Origin: 13-2-20CM-66-19 sp963760225 | Lineage (GTDB): Bacteria > Pseudomonadota > Gammaproteobacteria > Steroidobacterales > Steroidobacteraceae | NCBI GenBank assembly: GCA_963760225.1 | Contig: CAVXCD010000001.1 | Span: 868,001-932,000, forward strand | Length of the DNA: 64,000 nt | Reading direction: 5' to 3' | Part shown: piece by piece, positions 1 through 9,800 of the stretch | Layout: every line of letters begins with the position of its first letter | How positions within the stretch are numbered: position 1 is the stretch's first letter | Translations under genes and position numbers: made by a program | Notes under the pieces: generated by a model | Database searches by the model: none | What the model saw: only the letters and a program-made list of their open reading frames with translations | Told to the model about the DNA's origin: nothing

Positions 1-2077
1 GCGCCTCAACGAGGCGCGCGCCGAGATCCAGACGCAGACGGGTGCCTCGACCTACACGATCGACAGCAGCGCCATTGCCGCGACGCCCGGCGGCAACAAC
101 GTGCAGCTGAACCAGGTACTGCTGCAGGCGCCCGACGTCGTGCAGGACTCGTTCGGGCAGCTGCACGTGCGTGCCGACCATAACGACCTGCAGTACCGCC
201 TGAACGGCATCATCCTGCCCGAGGGCATCAGCGTCTTCAGCCAGACCCTGAGTCCGCGGCTCATCTCCTCGCTCAGCCTGCTCACCGGCGCGCTGCCCGC
301 GGAGTACGGTCTGCGCACCGCCGGCGTCATCGATCTCACCACCAACAGCGGCCTGCTGCAGCCGGGCGGCTACGCCTCGGTGTACGGCGGCAGCTTCGGC
401 ACCTTCCAGCCGTCGGCGGAGTACGGCGGCAGCTCCGGCAATTTCAGTTACTACCTGACCGGCGACTACAAGCAGGACAACCTCGGCATCGAGTCGCCCG
501 ACGGCAGCACCGATCCGCTCCACGACCACACCACCCAGGTGCACGCGTTCGCCTACTTCGAGAACATCATCGACCCGAGCGACCGCATGTCGCTGATCCT
601 CGGCAGCTCGGACGATTCGTTCCAGATACCCAACCAGCGTGGGCTGCAGCCGACGCTGGGCCTTGCGGTCGATGTGCCGCCCGGGCTTAGTCCGACGTAT
701 CTCAGCAATTGTCTGGGAACCCAAGGTCCGACCACTTCGCTGTTTCTCAGCAACTGTCTGAACGAGACCCAGCACGAGGCGGCACAGTACGCGATCGTCA
801 GCTGGCAGCACTCGGAAGGGCCGTTCAACTGGCAGAGCTCGCTGTCGGCGCGCTACACCACGCTGCACTTCGCGCCGGACTGGATGGGCGATCTGCTCTA
901 CAACGGCATCGCCCAGAACGCCTTCAAGGACGACACCGCGCTCGGCTGGCAGACCGACAGCTCCTACAAGCTCAACGCGGCGCACACGGTGCGTGCCGGG
1001 TTGTATTTTCAGCACGACAGCTCGACAAGCGACACTACCTCGCAGGTGTTGCCCATCAACGCCCTCGGCATACAGACCGGCAGCATTGCGCTGACCGTCC
1101 CCGACAACGGCAGGCAGTCGCAGGAGATCGAGAGCGCCTACCTGCAGGATGAGTGGCAGGTGCTGGCGCCGCTCACCATCAACTACGGGCTGCGCTTCGA
1201 TCACTACAGCGCCTATTCCAGCGGCAGCCAGCTGAGCCCGCGTCTGAACTTCGTCTGGAAGCTCGACAGCGGCACGACGGTGCACGGCGGCTACTCGCGT
1301 TACTTCACACCACCGCCGTTCGAGCTGATCGGCACGGAGACCTTCACGAAATTCGCCGGCACCACTGCGCTGCCGCCCGGCTCGGTCACCCAGGACTCCC
1401 CGCCGATCGCCGAGCGTGCCAACTACTACGACTTCGGTGTGCAGCAGAAGCTCCTGAACGATACGCTCACGCTCGGCGCGGACAGTTTCTACGAGCAGGC
1501 GCAGCACCTCATCGACGAGGGACAGTTCGGCGCGCCGATCATCCTCACGCCCTTCAACTACCGCTACGGCCTGATCGGCGGCGTGGAGTTCACCGCCAAC
1601 TACTCGGTGCACGACTTCTCCTTATACGGCAACACCTCGTTCCAGGCCGCGCATGGCAAGGACGTCGAGTCCTCGCAGTTCAACTTCAACCAGCCGCAGC
1701 TCGACTACATCATGGACAACTACATCCACCTCGACCACGAGGGACGCGTGGCGGCCTCCGGTGGTGTGTCCTACCTGTGGATGGGGACGCGCTTCAGCGC
1801 GGATATGCTGTTCGGCACCGGGCTGCGCGATGACCTGGTGCTGCCGAGCGGCTTCGTCATCCCGAACGGCGACCACACCCCGAGCTATGCCCAGTACAAT
1901 CTCGGGCTTAGCCACGAGTTCCACCTCGCCAGCACCGGCCCGCTGACGGCGCGCTTCGACATCATCAATGTGGGCGACAAGGTCTACCAGATCCGCAGCG
2001 GCACGGGCATCGGCGTGTTCGCGCCGCAGTACGGAGCGCGGCGCGGATTCTTTGGTGGCCTGTCGTGGGAGTTCTGA
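1..2077 (+). CDS. TonB-dependent outer-membrane receptor, 5' end outside window
   Basis: The reading frame is already open at base 2, so the N-terminus (signal peptide, TonB box) lies upstream; 691 residues are visible. The first ~115 read as a plug domain: a stretch on an opening set of basepair-like receptor motifs ending in PAEYGLRTAGVIDLTT, which is typical of TonB receptor plugs. The rest is rich in alternating aromatic and polar residues, as in a 22-stranded barrel, and ends with a C-terminal Phe (GLSWEF), the usual outer-membrane insertion signal. The family imports siderophores, cobalamin, sugars or other large ligands with energy from TonB-ExbBD. No ligand can be inferred, because the neighbours downstream are housekeeping genes. 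Family assignment is secure; substrate is unknown. Confidence 0.88.
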   Translation, partial: RLNEARAEIQTQTGASTYTIDSSAIAATPGGNNVQLNQVLLQAPDVVQDSFGQLHVRADHNDLQYRLNGIILPEGISVFSQTLSPRLISSLSLLTGALPAEYGLRTAGVIDLTTNSGLLQPGGYASVYGGSFGTFQPSAEYGGSSGNFSYYLTGDYKQDNLGIESPDGSTDPLHDHTTQVHAFAYFENIIDPSDRMSLILGSSDDSFQIPNQRGLQPTLGLAVDVPPGLSPTYLSNCLGTQGPTTSLFLSNCLNETQHEAAQYAIVSWQHSEGPFNWQSSLSARYTTLHFAPDWMGDLLYNGIAQNAFKDDTALGWQTDSSYKLNAAHTVRAGLYFQHDSSTSDTTSQVLPINALGIQTGSIALTVPDNGRQSQEIESAYLQDEWQVLAPLTINYGLRFDHYSAYSSGSQLSPRLNFVWKLDSGTTVHGGYSRYFTPPPFELIGTETFTKFAGTTALPPGSVTQDSPPIAERANYYDFGVQQKLLNDTLTLGADSFYEQAQHLIDEGQFGAPIILTPFNYRYGLIGGVEFTANYSVHDFSLYGNTSFQAAHGKDVESSQFNFNQPQLDYIMDNYIHLDHEGRVAASGGVSYLWMGTRFSADMLFGTGLRDDLVLPSGFVIPNGDHTPSYAQYNLGLSHEFHLASTGPLTARFDIINVGDKVYQIRSGTGIGVFAPQYGARRGFFGGLSWEF

Positions 2078-2212
2078 CCGGCCTGGCCCGCCGGGGGTAA
2101 ACCCAGGGGTGCCTGCGCGCGGCAGCCCAATGATTGATAATGGCGACGCTCGCGGCGGGCCCGCGCCGCGGGCGACGGCTCACGGCTTGCTTACGCACGC
2201 GCACGAGGTCCA

Positions 2213-3226
2213 TTGAAGCTCACCGGCGATTCCCTGCCCGCTCACCTCGCGCAGCGGCTGCTTCCTGCCTATCTCGTATCCGGTGACGAGCCGCTGCTCG
2301 CGGGCGAGGCGGCGGATGCCGTGCGCGCCGGCGCGCGCAGCGCCGGCTTCAGCGAGCGCGAGGTGCACTTCATCGAGCGCAGCGGCGACTGGGACGCGCT
2401 GCGCGCTTCGGCCGCCAACCTGTCGCTGTTCGGCGCACGGCGCGTGCTCGAGATCCGCCTCGCCACCGCCCGGCCCGGGGCGGCCGGTAACGCCGCACTG
2501 AGCGCACTGCTCGGCGACACAACTCCCGACCTGCTGCTGCTCATCCTCGCCCCGCGCCTCGACCGCGAGGCGCAGGGGGCGGAGTGGGTACGTGCGCTGG
2601 ATCAGCACGGCGCCTGGGTACAGGTGTGGCCCGTCGACGCCGCGCGCCTCACCGCCTGGCTGCGCACCCGTTGCCGTGCCCTGGGCCTCGAGCCGAGCGA
2701 GGCGGCGCTCGAGCTGCTCGCGGCGCGCACCGAGGGCAACCTGCTCGCGGCGCACCAGGAGCTCAGCAGGCTCGCGCTGCTCGCCGACAGCCGCGCGGTC
2801 ACGCCCGAGGCGGTGCGCGCCAGCGTCGCCGACAGCGCGCGCTTTGACGTGTTTCAGCTCGGCGACAGCGCGCTCGCCGGGGATGCGGCGCGCGCCCTGC
2901 GCATGCTCGGCGGACTGCGCGCCGAGGGGAGCGAAGCGACGCTGGTGCTGTGGGCGCTGGCCAGGACGCTGCGCGAGCTGTGGAGCCTGCGCGCGGGCGA
3001 CGGCGCACCGGGTTGGCAGCGCCAGGCGGCCGCCCGCGCCCAGGGCGCACGGCGCGCCGCGCAGCTGCCGTATGCGGCGCTCGCCGCGCGCGCGAGCCGT
3101 GCCGACCGCGTGATCAAGGGACGCCTCGGCGGCGATGCGTGGGACGAGCTGACGCTGCTCACGGCCGAGCTGTGCGGCGTGCCGCCGCAGCCGGCGCCGC
3201 TGCTGCCGGCGCCGCGCGCCGCGTAA
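2213..3226 (+). CDS. holA: DNA polymerase III subunit delta
   Basis: This is the delta subunit of the clamp-loader complex, which opens the beta sliding clamp. The 337-residue length is normal. The N-terminal YLVSGDEPLLAGEAADAVR segment (about residues 16-34) is the family hallmark, followed by a three-domain AAA+-like fold without a working Walker A. The start is a TTG at 2213, chosen because GAGG lies just upstream and it gives the standard N-terminus. It is followed 3 bases after its stop by nadD, the usual order. In many relatives lptE precedes holA; here the preceding gene is a TonB receptor instead. Confidence is high from both length and synteny. Confidence 0.93.
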   Translation: MKLTGDSLPAHLAQRLLPAYLVSGDEPLLAGEAADAVRAGARSAGFSEREVHFIERSGDWDALRASAANLSLFGARRVLEIRLATARPGAAGNAALSALLGDTTPDLLLLILAPRLDREAQGAEWVRALDQHGAWVQVWPVDAARLTAWLRTRCRALGLEPSEAALELLAARTEGNLLAAHQELSRLALLADSRAVTPEAVRASVADSARFDVFQLGDSALAGDAARALRMLGGLRAEGSEATLVLWALARTLRELWSLRAGDGAPGWQRQAAARAQGARRAAQLPYAALAARASRADRVIKGRLGGDAWDELTLLTAELCGVPPQPAPLLPAPRAA

Positions 3227-3229
3227 CGC

Positions 3230-3871
3230 ATGCAGCCGATCGGCGTCTTCGGCGGCACCTTCGACCCGATTCACTGCGGGCACCTGCGCACGGCCTTCGA
3301 GCTGTGGCAGGAGCTGCAGCTCGCCGAGGTGCGCTTCCTGCCGACCGGCACGCCGCCGCATCGCGATCAGCTCTACGCCAGCCCCGAGCTGCGGCTGAAG
3401 ATGGTGCAGGCGGCGGTCGCCGACCAGCCGAGCTTCGTCGTCGATGATCGCGAGGTGCGCCGCAGCGGTGTGTCGTACTCGGTCGACACGCTGACGGATC
3501 TGCGGCGCGAGTATCCGCACACCCCGCTGTGCCTGCTGCTCGGCATGGATGCGTTCCTCGGCCTGCCGCACTGGCATCGCTGGCGCGAGCTGCTGACGCT
3601 GGCGCACATCGTGGTGGCTTACCGCCCCGGCTGGCGCGCACCGACCACCGGCCCGCTCGGGGAGGTGATGGTCGATCACGGCACCGGCGCCATTCGCACG
3701 CTGCACGAGGAACGCGCCGGCCGGGTGTACGTGCGCGCCGTGACCCAGCTCGAGATCTCCTCGACCGAGCTGCGCGCCCTGATCGTCGCCGGGCGCGATC
3801 CGCGCTACCTGGTTCCCGATCCGGTGCGGCAGATCATTCTCGAGACGAGATGCTATGCTGCGCGGGGCTGA
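3230..3871 (+). CDS. nadD: Nicotinate-nucleotide adenylyltransferase
   Basis: NadD transfers AMP from ATP to nicotinic acid mononucleotide, giving deamido-NAD in NAD synthesis. The nucleotidyltransferase signature GGTFDPIHCGHLR (residues 8-20) with the HxGH-type His pair is intact, GMDAF lies near residue 105, and the ATP-binding ISSTELR motif is near residue 180. At 213 residues it has normal length. It starts 3 bases after holA and is probably translated from the same message; rsfS follows after 48 bases. Nothing is unusual. Confidence 0.96.
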   Translation: MQPIGVFGGTFDPIHCGHLRTAFELWQELQLAEVRFLPTGTPPHRDQLYASPELRLKMVQAAVADQPSFVVDDREVRRSGVSYSVDTLTDLRREYPHTPLCLLLGMDAFLGLPHWHRWRELLTLAHIVVAYRPGWRAPTTGPLGEVMVDHGTGAIRTLHEERAGRVYVRAVTQLEISSTELRALIVAGRDPRYLVPDPVRQIILETRCYAARG

Positions 3872-3919
3872 CCGGTACATCGCGCACGACAGGCCCTGCA
3901 GGAGAAACCGCTTAAGCAC

Positions 3920-4342
3920 ATGACAACCCGCACCCGACTGCGCTTGAGGGACGAGCGCGCCGCGCCATTGCACAGTGCCGTGATGGCCGCGCTCGATGAC
4001 ATAAAGGCCGTTAACGTAAGGGTGCTGGATGTGCGGGGGCTGACCGACATCGCCGATACCATGGTCATCGCCTCCGGCAACTCCGACCGCCATGTGCGCT
4101 CGATCGCCGAGCGCGTGGTGGAGAAGGCCAAGGCGGCCGGTTTCCGGCCGCTCGGCACCGAAGGGGCACGCGACGGCGAGTGGGTACTGGTCGACCTGCA
4201 CGACATCGTGGTGCACGTCATGTTGCCGCGGGTACGCGAGTTCTATGGGCTCGAGAGCCTGTGGGACGGCGGTCCGGCCGTCTCCGTGGTCGCGGCGCCG
4301 GCGGCGTCACGCGGGTCCGCGCGGCGGCGTACGTCGCGCTAG
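3920..4342 (+). CDS. rsfS: Ribosome silencing factor
   Basis: RsfS binds ribosomal protein L14 and blocks joining of the subunits when nutrients are low. The conserved core DVRGLTDIADTMVIASGNSDRHVRSIAERV (quoted in parts: DIADTMVIASG and NSDRHVRSIA) is present near residues 37-65, and EWVLVDLHDIVVHVM near residue 92. Length is 140 residues; the last ~25 are Ala/Arg-rich and extend past the usual end of about 115, probably a disordered tail. It sits between nadD and rlmH, the standard order in Gammaproteobacteria. Confidence 0.94.
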   Translation: MTTRTRLRLRDERAAPLHSAVMAALDDIKAVNVRVLDVRGLTDIADTMVIASGNSDRHVRSIAERVVEKAKAAGFRPLGTEGARDGEWVLVDLHDIVVHVMLPRVREFYGLESLWDGGPAVSVVAAPAASRGSARRRTSR

Positions 4343-4351
4343 GCACGTGCC

Positions 4352-4822
4352 GTGCGCCTGCGCGTGATTGCCGTAGGCACGCGCACGCCTGGGTGGGTTC
4401 GCAGCGCCTGTGATGACTACCTCGCGCGGCTGAGCGGCGCGCTTACCGCCTCGCTCACCGAGATCGAGCCGGGTCCGCGCCCCGCGGGCGCACCCGTGCA
4501 GCCGGCGATCGCCCTCGAGGGACGGCGGCTGCTGGCCGCGCTGCAGCCGGGCGAGCACGTGGTGGCGCTCGATGAGCGTGGCCGTGAGCTCAGCACGCGC
4601 GAGCTGGCCACCTGGCTGAGCACCCGGATGCGTGAAGGGCAGGATGTGGCATTCCTCATCGGCGGACCCGACGGCCTTGCTTCCGAGGTGCGCGCGCACA
4701 GCCACTTCACACTGTCGCTCTCGCGCCTCACGCTGCCGCACGCGCTGGTGCGGGTGCTGCTCAGCGAGCAGCTCTATCGCGCACACTGCATCCTTACGCA
4801 TCACCCTTATCATCGCGACTGA
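4352..4822 (+). CDS. rlmH: 23S rRNA pseudouridine1915 N3-methyltransferase
   Basis: RlmH methylates pseudouridine 1915 in helix 69 of 23S rRNA on assembled 70S ribosomes using S-adenosylmethionine. The SPOUT knot is seen in VAFLIGGPDGL (near residue 95) and in the C-terminal EQLYRAHCILTHHPYHRD that ends nearly all family members. The start is a GTG at 4352, which gives the typical MRLRVIAVGTR N-terminus. Length is 156 residues, as expected. The stop overlaps the maf start by one base (TGATG), pointing to coupled translation. Confidence 0.96.
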   Translation: MRLRVIAVGTRTPGWVRSACDDYLARLSGALTASLTEIEPGPRPAGAPVQPAIALEGRRLLAALQPGEHVVALDERGRELSTRELATWLSTRMREGQDVAFLIGGPDGLASEVRAHSHFTLSLSRLTLPHALVRVLLSEQLYRAHCILTHHPYHRD

Positions 4823-5418
4823 TGTCTGCCGAACCCGTGCCGCGCCCGCTGCTGTGTCTCGCGTCGCTGTCGCCGCGGCGCCGGCAGTTGCTGGAACAGA
4901 TCGAGGTACCGCACGTGGTGAGCGCTGCGCGGATCGACGAGGCGGCCGCCCCGGGCGAGCGTGCCGCGGACTACGTGGTGCGCCTGGCGCGCGCCAAGGC
5001 GCTCGCCGTGCGCGCGCGCGGCGGCGAGCTGCCGGTGCTGGCGGCCGATACCACCGTGGTGATCGATGAGGTCATCTGCGGCAAGCCCGCCGACGAGACG
5101 GCGGCACTCGCGATCCTCGGCAGGCTCTCGGGGCGCACCCACCAGGTGCTCACCGCCGTGGCGCTAGCCTCCGCTGCCGGGATCGCGCACCGCTTGAGTG
5201 TGAGCGAGGTGCGTTTCCGCCATTTGAGTCGCAGCGAATGCCGCGCCTACTGGGCGAGCGGCGAGCCGCGGGACAAGGCGGGCGCCTACGCCGTGCAGGG
5301 GCGCGCCGCGGTATTCATCGAGCACCTCGCCGGCAGCTACTCCGGGGTCATGGGGCTGCCGCTGTTCGAAACTGCCGAGCTGCTGGCGGCCGCAGGGATC
5401 CTGAAGTCCTCCCCGTGA
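4822..5418 (+). CDS. Maf-like nucleoside triphosphate pyrophosphatase
   Basis: Maf proteins hydrolyse non-canonical or selected nucleoside triphosphates (dTTP, UTP and modified pyrimidines in the YhdE group) to monophosphates. The signature LASLSPRRRQLLEQI (residues 12-26), the AADTTVVIDEVICGKP motif (about 74-89) with the catalytic Asp, and the GKAGAYAVQG-like KAGAYAVQGRAA segment are intact. It is 198 residues long. Position between rlmH and rng is conserved in the class and favours the YhdE subgroup over YceF. The stop overlaps the GTG start of rng (GTGA). Confidence 0.93.
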   Translation: MSAEPVPRPLLCLASLSPRRRQLLEQIEVPHVVSAARIDEAAAPGERAADYVVRLARAKALAVRARGGELPVLAADTTVVIDEVICGKPADETAALAILGRLSGRTHQVLTAVALASAAGIAHRLSVSEVRFRHLSRSECRAYWASGEPRDKAGAYAVQGRAAVFIEHLAGSYSGVMGLPLFETAELLAAAGILKSSP

Positions 5419-6896
5419 GCATCGAGATCCTGGTCAACGTCGCGCCTAGCGAAACGCGCGCCGCCATCCTCGACAACGGCGTGGTACAGGAGGTGTACAT
5501 CGAGCGCACCAGCCGCCGCGGGCTGGTCAGCAATCTCTACAAGGGCCGCGTGTCGCGCGTGCTGCCCGGCATGCAGGCGGCGTTCGTGGAGATCGGGCTC
5601 GGGCGCACTGCGTTCCTGCATGCTGCCGACATTAGCCGCAGGCCTTCCGAGGACACGCAGCTCGGGGCGGCGCCGCTGAGTGAGTCGGTCGTAGAGGACA
5701 TCCGGCGGCTGGTGAATTCCGGCGACGACATCCTGGTTCAGGTCATCAAGGATCCGATCGGCACCAAGGGCGCCCGTCTCACAACCTTCATCTCGCTGCC
5801 CTCGCGTTATCTGGTGTACATGCCGCGCGGCCTGGGCGTCGGCGTCTCGGCGCGCATCGAGGATGAGGTCGAGCGCGCGCGGCTGAAGGAGCTCGTCGGC
5901 GAGCTCACCGGCGGCAGCGGCGGCGGCTACATCGTGCGCACCGCGGCGCAGGGCGCATCGCTCGAGAGCCTGCGCGAGGACATGAGCTATCTGGCGAAGC
6001 TGTGGGAGCACGTGCAGGCGCGCGTCGCGCAGGCGCCGCCGGGCACGGTGGTGCACGAGGATCTGCCGCTCAGCCTGCGGGTGCTGCGCGATGAGCTGGC
6101 GCGCGGCGTGAGCCGCGTGCTGGTGGATTCGGCGCGCGAGCTGGCGCGCATGCAGGAGTTCGCCGCTGCCTTCCTGTCGCAGAGCCCGCCGCTGGTGGAG
6201 CTGTATGGCGGGCCGCGCCCGCTGTTCGACCTGAACGGCGTCGAGGAGGAGATCGTCAAGGCGCTCGATCGCAAGGTGCCGCTGAAGTCCGGCGGCCACC
6301 TGGTGATCGACCAGACCGAGGCGATGACCACCATCGATGTGAATACCGGTGCCTACGTCGGCCACCACAACCTCGAGGAGACGATTTTCCGCACCAACCT
6401 CGAGGCGGCGGTGAGCATTGCCCGGCAGCTGCGGCTGCGCAACCTCGGCGGCATCATCATCATCGATTTCATCGACATGCGCGATGAGCCCCACCGGCGC
6501 GCGGTGCTGGCCGCGCTCGAGCGCGCGCTCGGCGGCGACCGAGCGCAGACGCACATCGTCAGTCTTTCCCCGCTCGGCCTGGTGGAAATGACGCGCAAGC
6601 GTACCCGCGAGAGCCTGGAACACCTGCTGTGTGAACCGTGTCGAAGCTGCGAGGGGCGCGGATTCATGCGGACCGCGGAAACGGTCTGCCACGAGATATT
6701 TCGCGAAATTGTGCGACAGAGCCGACAGTTTGCCAGTCGCGAGCTGCTGATACTCGCGCATCAGGACGTCGTGGATCGCCTCCTCGATGAGGAGTCCGCC
6801 ACCCTGGGCGAACTCGAGGCGCAGGTCGGCAGGCCGATCCGCCTGCAGGTCGAGGCCCTCTACGGCGTGGATCATTACGACGTCGTACTCGTGTAG
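5415..6896 (+). CDS. rng: Ribonuclease G
   Basis: RNase G is a 5'-end-dependent endoribonuclease that matures the 5' end of 16S rRNA and degrades some mRNAs. The start is GTG at 5415, overlapping the maf stop, giving the SIEILVNVAPSETRAAIL N-terminus and 493 residues. An S1 domain (about residues 30-110, YKGRVSRVLPGMQAAFVEIG) is followed by the RNase E/G catalytic core with the metal-binding DVNTGAYVG and IIIIDFIDM motifs (about residues 310-360). The CEPCRSC zinc-link is near residue 407. It lacks the long acidic-arginine scaffold tail of RNase E, so the RNase G assignment is firm. The family name CafA also applies. Confidence 0.95.
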   Translation: MSIEILVNVAPSETRAAILDNGVVQEVYIERTSRRGLVSNLYKGRVSRVLPGMQAAFVEIGLGRTAFLHAADISRRPSEDTQLGAAPLSESVVEDIRRLVNSGDDILVQVIKDPIGTKGARLTTFISLPSRYLVYMPRGLGVGVSARIEDEVERARLKELVGELTGGSGGGYIVRTAAQGASLESLREDMSYLAKLWEHVQARVAQAPPGTVVHEDLPLSLRVLRDELARGVSRVLVDSARELARMQEFAAAFLSQSPPLVELYGGPRPLFDLNGVEEEIVKALDRKVPLKSGGHLVIDQTEAMTTIDVNTGAYVGHHNLEETIFRTNLEAAVSIARQLRLRNLGGIIIIDFIDMRDEPHRRAVLAALERALGGDRAQTHIVSLSPLGLVEMTRKRTRESLEHLLCEPCRSCEGRGFMRTAETVCHEIFREIVRQSRQFASRELLILAHQDVVDRLLDEESATLGELEAQVGRPIRLQVEALYGVDHYDVVLV

Positions 6897-6899
6897 GGC

Positions 6900-9800
6900 A
6901 TGGACATCCGTGAACCGCAGCTGCGCATCGCGCTGGTCACGCTCGGCAGCGTGCTGCTGCTGCTGGTCACGGTGGTCCTCGCGTACCAGCTGGTCGCGGC
7001 GCGAGTGCCGCAACAGCGCGCCGCACTCGAGCAGCTGATCCGTCACGAAACCGGCCTCGAGGTGCGCTTCAGCGAGCTGAGCGTGCGCTGGGGCTGGCAC
7101 GGCCCGGAAGCGGTATTCCACGACGTGGAGCTGGGCGAGCCCGGCGCGGGCAGTGCGCTGCTGCGCGCGCCGCGGCTGATCGTTGGGCTCGACGCGTGGC
7201 GCATCGCGCGCAGTGGCGAGCTCGCCGCGGTGCGCATCAGGCTGCTGGACCCCGACATCGATCTCGGTCGCAGCGGTGCCGACCGCGCTGCGGCAGCGGT
7301 ACATGCACCGTTGCAGCACGCCGGCGCGCTCGACGCCGGGCGGCGGATTCTCGCGCGCTGGCGTGGCGACAGCATCGACATCGAGGACGGCACGCTACGC
7401 GTGCCGCGGCCGGCGGGCGACGGCACCGCGATCCTCGCCATTCGCTACGCGCAGCTGCGCCGCCTCCCCGGCGAGTGGAGCGCGGACGCACTTTTGCTGC
7501 CGCCCGGCAGCCAGGGCGGCAGCTTGCACATCAGCCTGAAGATGCACGGCGACCCGCAGCGGCCGGAAGCTGCCGCGGGCGCATTCGCCTTCGAGGGCCA
7601 GCGGCTCGACTTCGGCGCCTGGCATGGGCTGGCGCAGGGCCTGCGGCTCGAGCCCTACCTGCCACAGGCGGGCCGCGGCAGCCTCGAGCTGCACGCGGCG
7701 TTCGCGCACGGACGCGTACTGAACGCCGCCGGCAGCGTGGAGGCGCTGCAGCCCGCCTGGAGCACCCCGCAGGGCGTGCTCGCCTTCGAGCGGCTGCGCG
7801 CCGCCTGGCAGCTGACGCGGCGTGGCGAACTGTGGCACCTGCGTCTCATCGCGAGCGAGCCGGGTGCGCCGGCTGCGACGCCCGCCACTCTGGAGCTCGA
7901 TGCCGGCGTCGACGCTGCCGAGCTGCGCGGGCGGTTGCAGCACGCCCCGCTGGCACCGCTCGCGGCGCTCGCGCACGAGCTCGCCCCGCAGGTGCCGCTG
8001 CCCGAGCTGGCGCTCGCCGGCGAAGTGCGTGAGGCGAGCTTCGACTGGAGCGCGCAACGGCCGCCCGGCAGGCGCCTGCGTGTTGCGGCCGAGGTGGCCG
8101 ACCTCTCGCTCGGCAGCGCCGCGCGCGAGCTGACGCTCTCCGGTCTCACCGCGCACGTTGAGCTCGCCGACGGCAGTGCGCTGGCGGAGCTCGGGTCGCC
8201 GGCAGCGCGCCTGGTGCTCACCGGGCAGTCGCCCCTCGCGCTCGATCAGCTGCAGGTGCACGCGCGGCTGCGGCTCGCCGCGAGTGCGGGCGGCTGGCAC
8301 CTGAGCGGCGAGGAGCTGCAGCTGCGGCGCGCCGCCCTGACCCTTGCCGGCAGCGGCACGCTCGAGGCGCAGCGGCCCGGAGCGCCGCTGACTGTCGATG
8401 CGCAGCTGGCGCTGCGCGACGCCGACGTGGCGCTGCTCGCCGGGCTTCTCGGAGCGCGCACGCGCGCCACACTCGGCCTGGCCGGACAGCTCACCGCCGG
8501 CACGATCGATAGTGCCGAGCTCAGCTGGCGCGGACCCTGGACGGGAGATTTTGCCGACCTCCCTGGCAGCCGATTCACCGCCACGGCGACGCTGCGCGAT
8601 GCCGCGCTCGCATCCGCCGGCAACTGGCCCGACGTGCACGGCATCGACGCGCGCCTCGAGTGGCGCGACGCGCGCGCGCGCGCCCAGATCGACCGCGCCG
8701 TGAGCGGCAGCTTCCAGCTGAGCGCGGCGCACGCCGCCTGGGATGCCCGCGGGCTTTCGCCGCTGCGCTTCGCCGGCCGTCTCGCCGGCAACGCCGAGGA
8801 GGCGCTCGGGTGGATCCGCGATCATCCGCAGCTGGCGGCCTGGGCGCGCGGGATCGGCAGTATCGATCTGCGCGGTGCGACGCTCGTTGACCTGAATGTC
8901 GCGCTGGCGCCCGACGCCGGCAGCCGCCCGGGGCAGTTGCCGCACGTGCGCTTCGCGGCGCTCCTCGATGGCGATGAGCTGCGGCCGCTGACCGGCCTGC
9001 CGCCCCTGGCGGGGCTGCGCGGCACGCTGGCCTTCACCGACGGTCACCTGCAACGCTCGACACTCTCCGGGCAGTGGCTCGGCGGCCCGGTGAGTCTCGT
9101 GGTCGGGGAGCGGCGCGAGCATGGCTCGACGCAACTGGCGATTTCCGGCCGCGGGCTGGTCGCGGCGAGCGCGGCGCTCCAGGCAGCCGGCGGCAGCGTG
9201 CCGCACCCGCCGCTCGAAGGCAGCGCCGAGTGGAACGCGCTGCTCACCCTGGAGACCGGTATGGCGCTCGCCACTGCGGCGACTGACGCGGCGGTCGCAC
9301 CCCCGCTGCGCTGGCAGCTGCGGGCGGATTCGACCCTCCTGGGGATTGCCAGCAGCCTGCCGGATCCGCTCGCCAAGAGCGCCGCTGGCACACTGCCGTT
9401 GCACGTCGAGCTGCAGGGCGCAGGCGTCGCCGGGCAGCTGCGCGTCGATCTGGGTGAGCGGCTGCACGCGCTGCTGGCACTCAGCCGCAGCGGCGACTCG
9501 TGGCGCATCGAGCGCGGTGCCGTACGCCTCGCACCCGGCACGGCCGGCGACGCGGCGGCTGGACCTGCGCCGCGCGCGCCGATCGCGGCGGCCGAGGCAC
9601 CGGTCCTGCCGGCGCGAGCCGTGCTGAGCGTCGACGGGCGCGTCGGCCGCCTCGATCTGCCCGCGTGCCTCGCGCTGTGGCGCCAGGCGGCCGGCGATGC
9701 GGCGCTGCCGGACCTCGACGCGCACGTGTCCGCCGCGCAGCTGCTGGCCGGTACCCACACCTACGCCGGCGTGCGCGTGGCGGCCAGCGCCAGCCGCCTG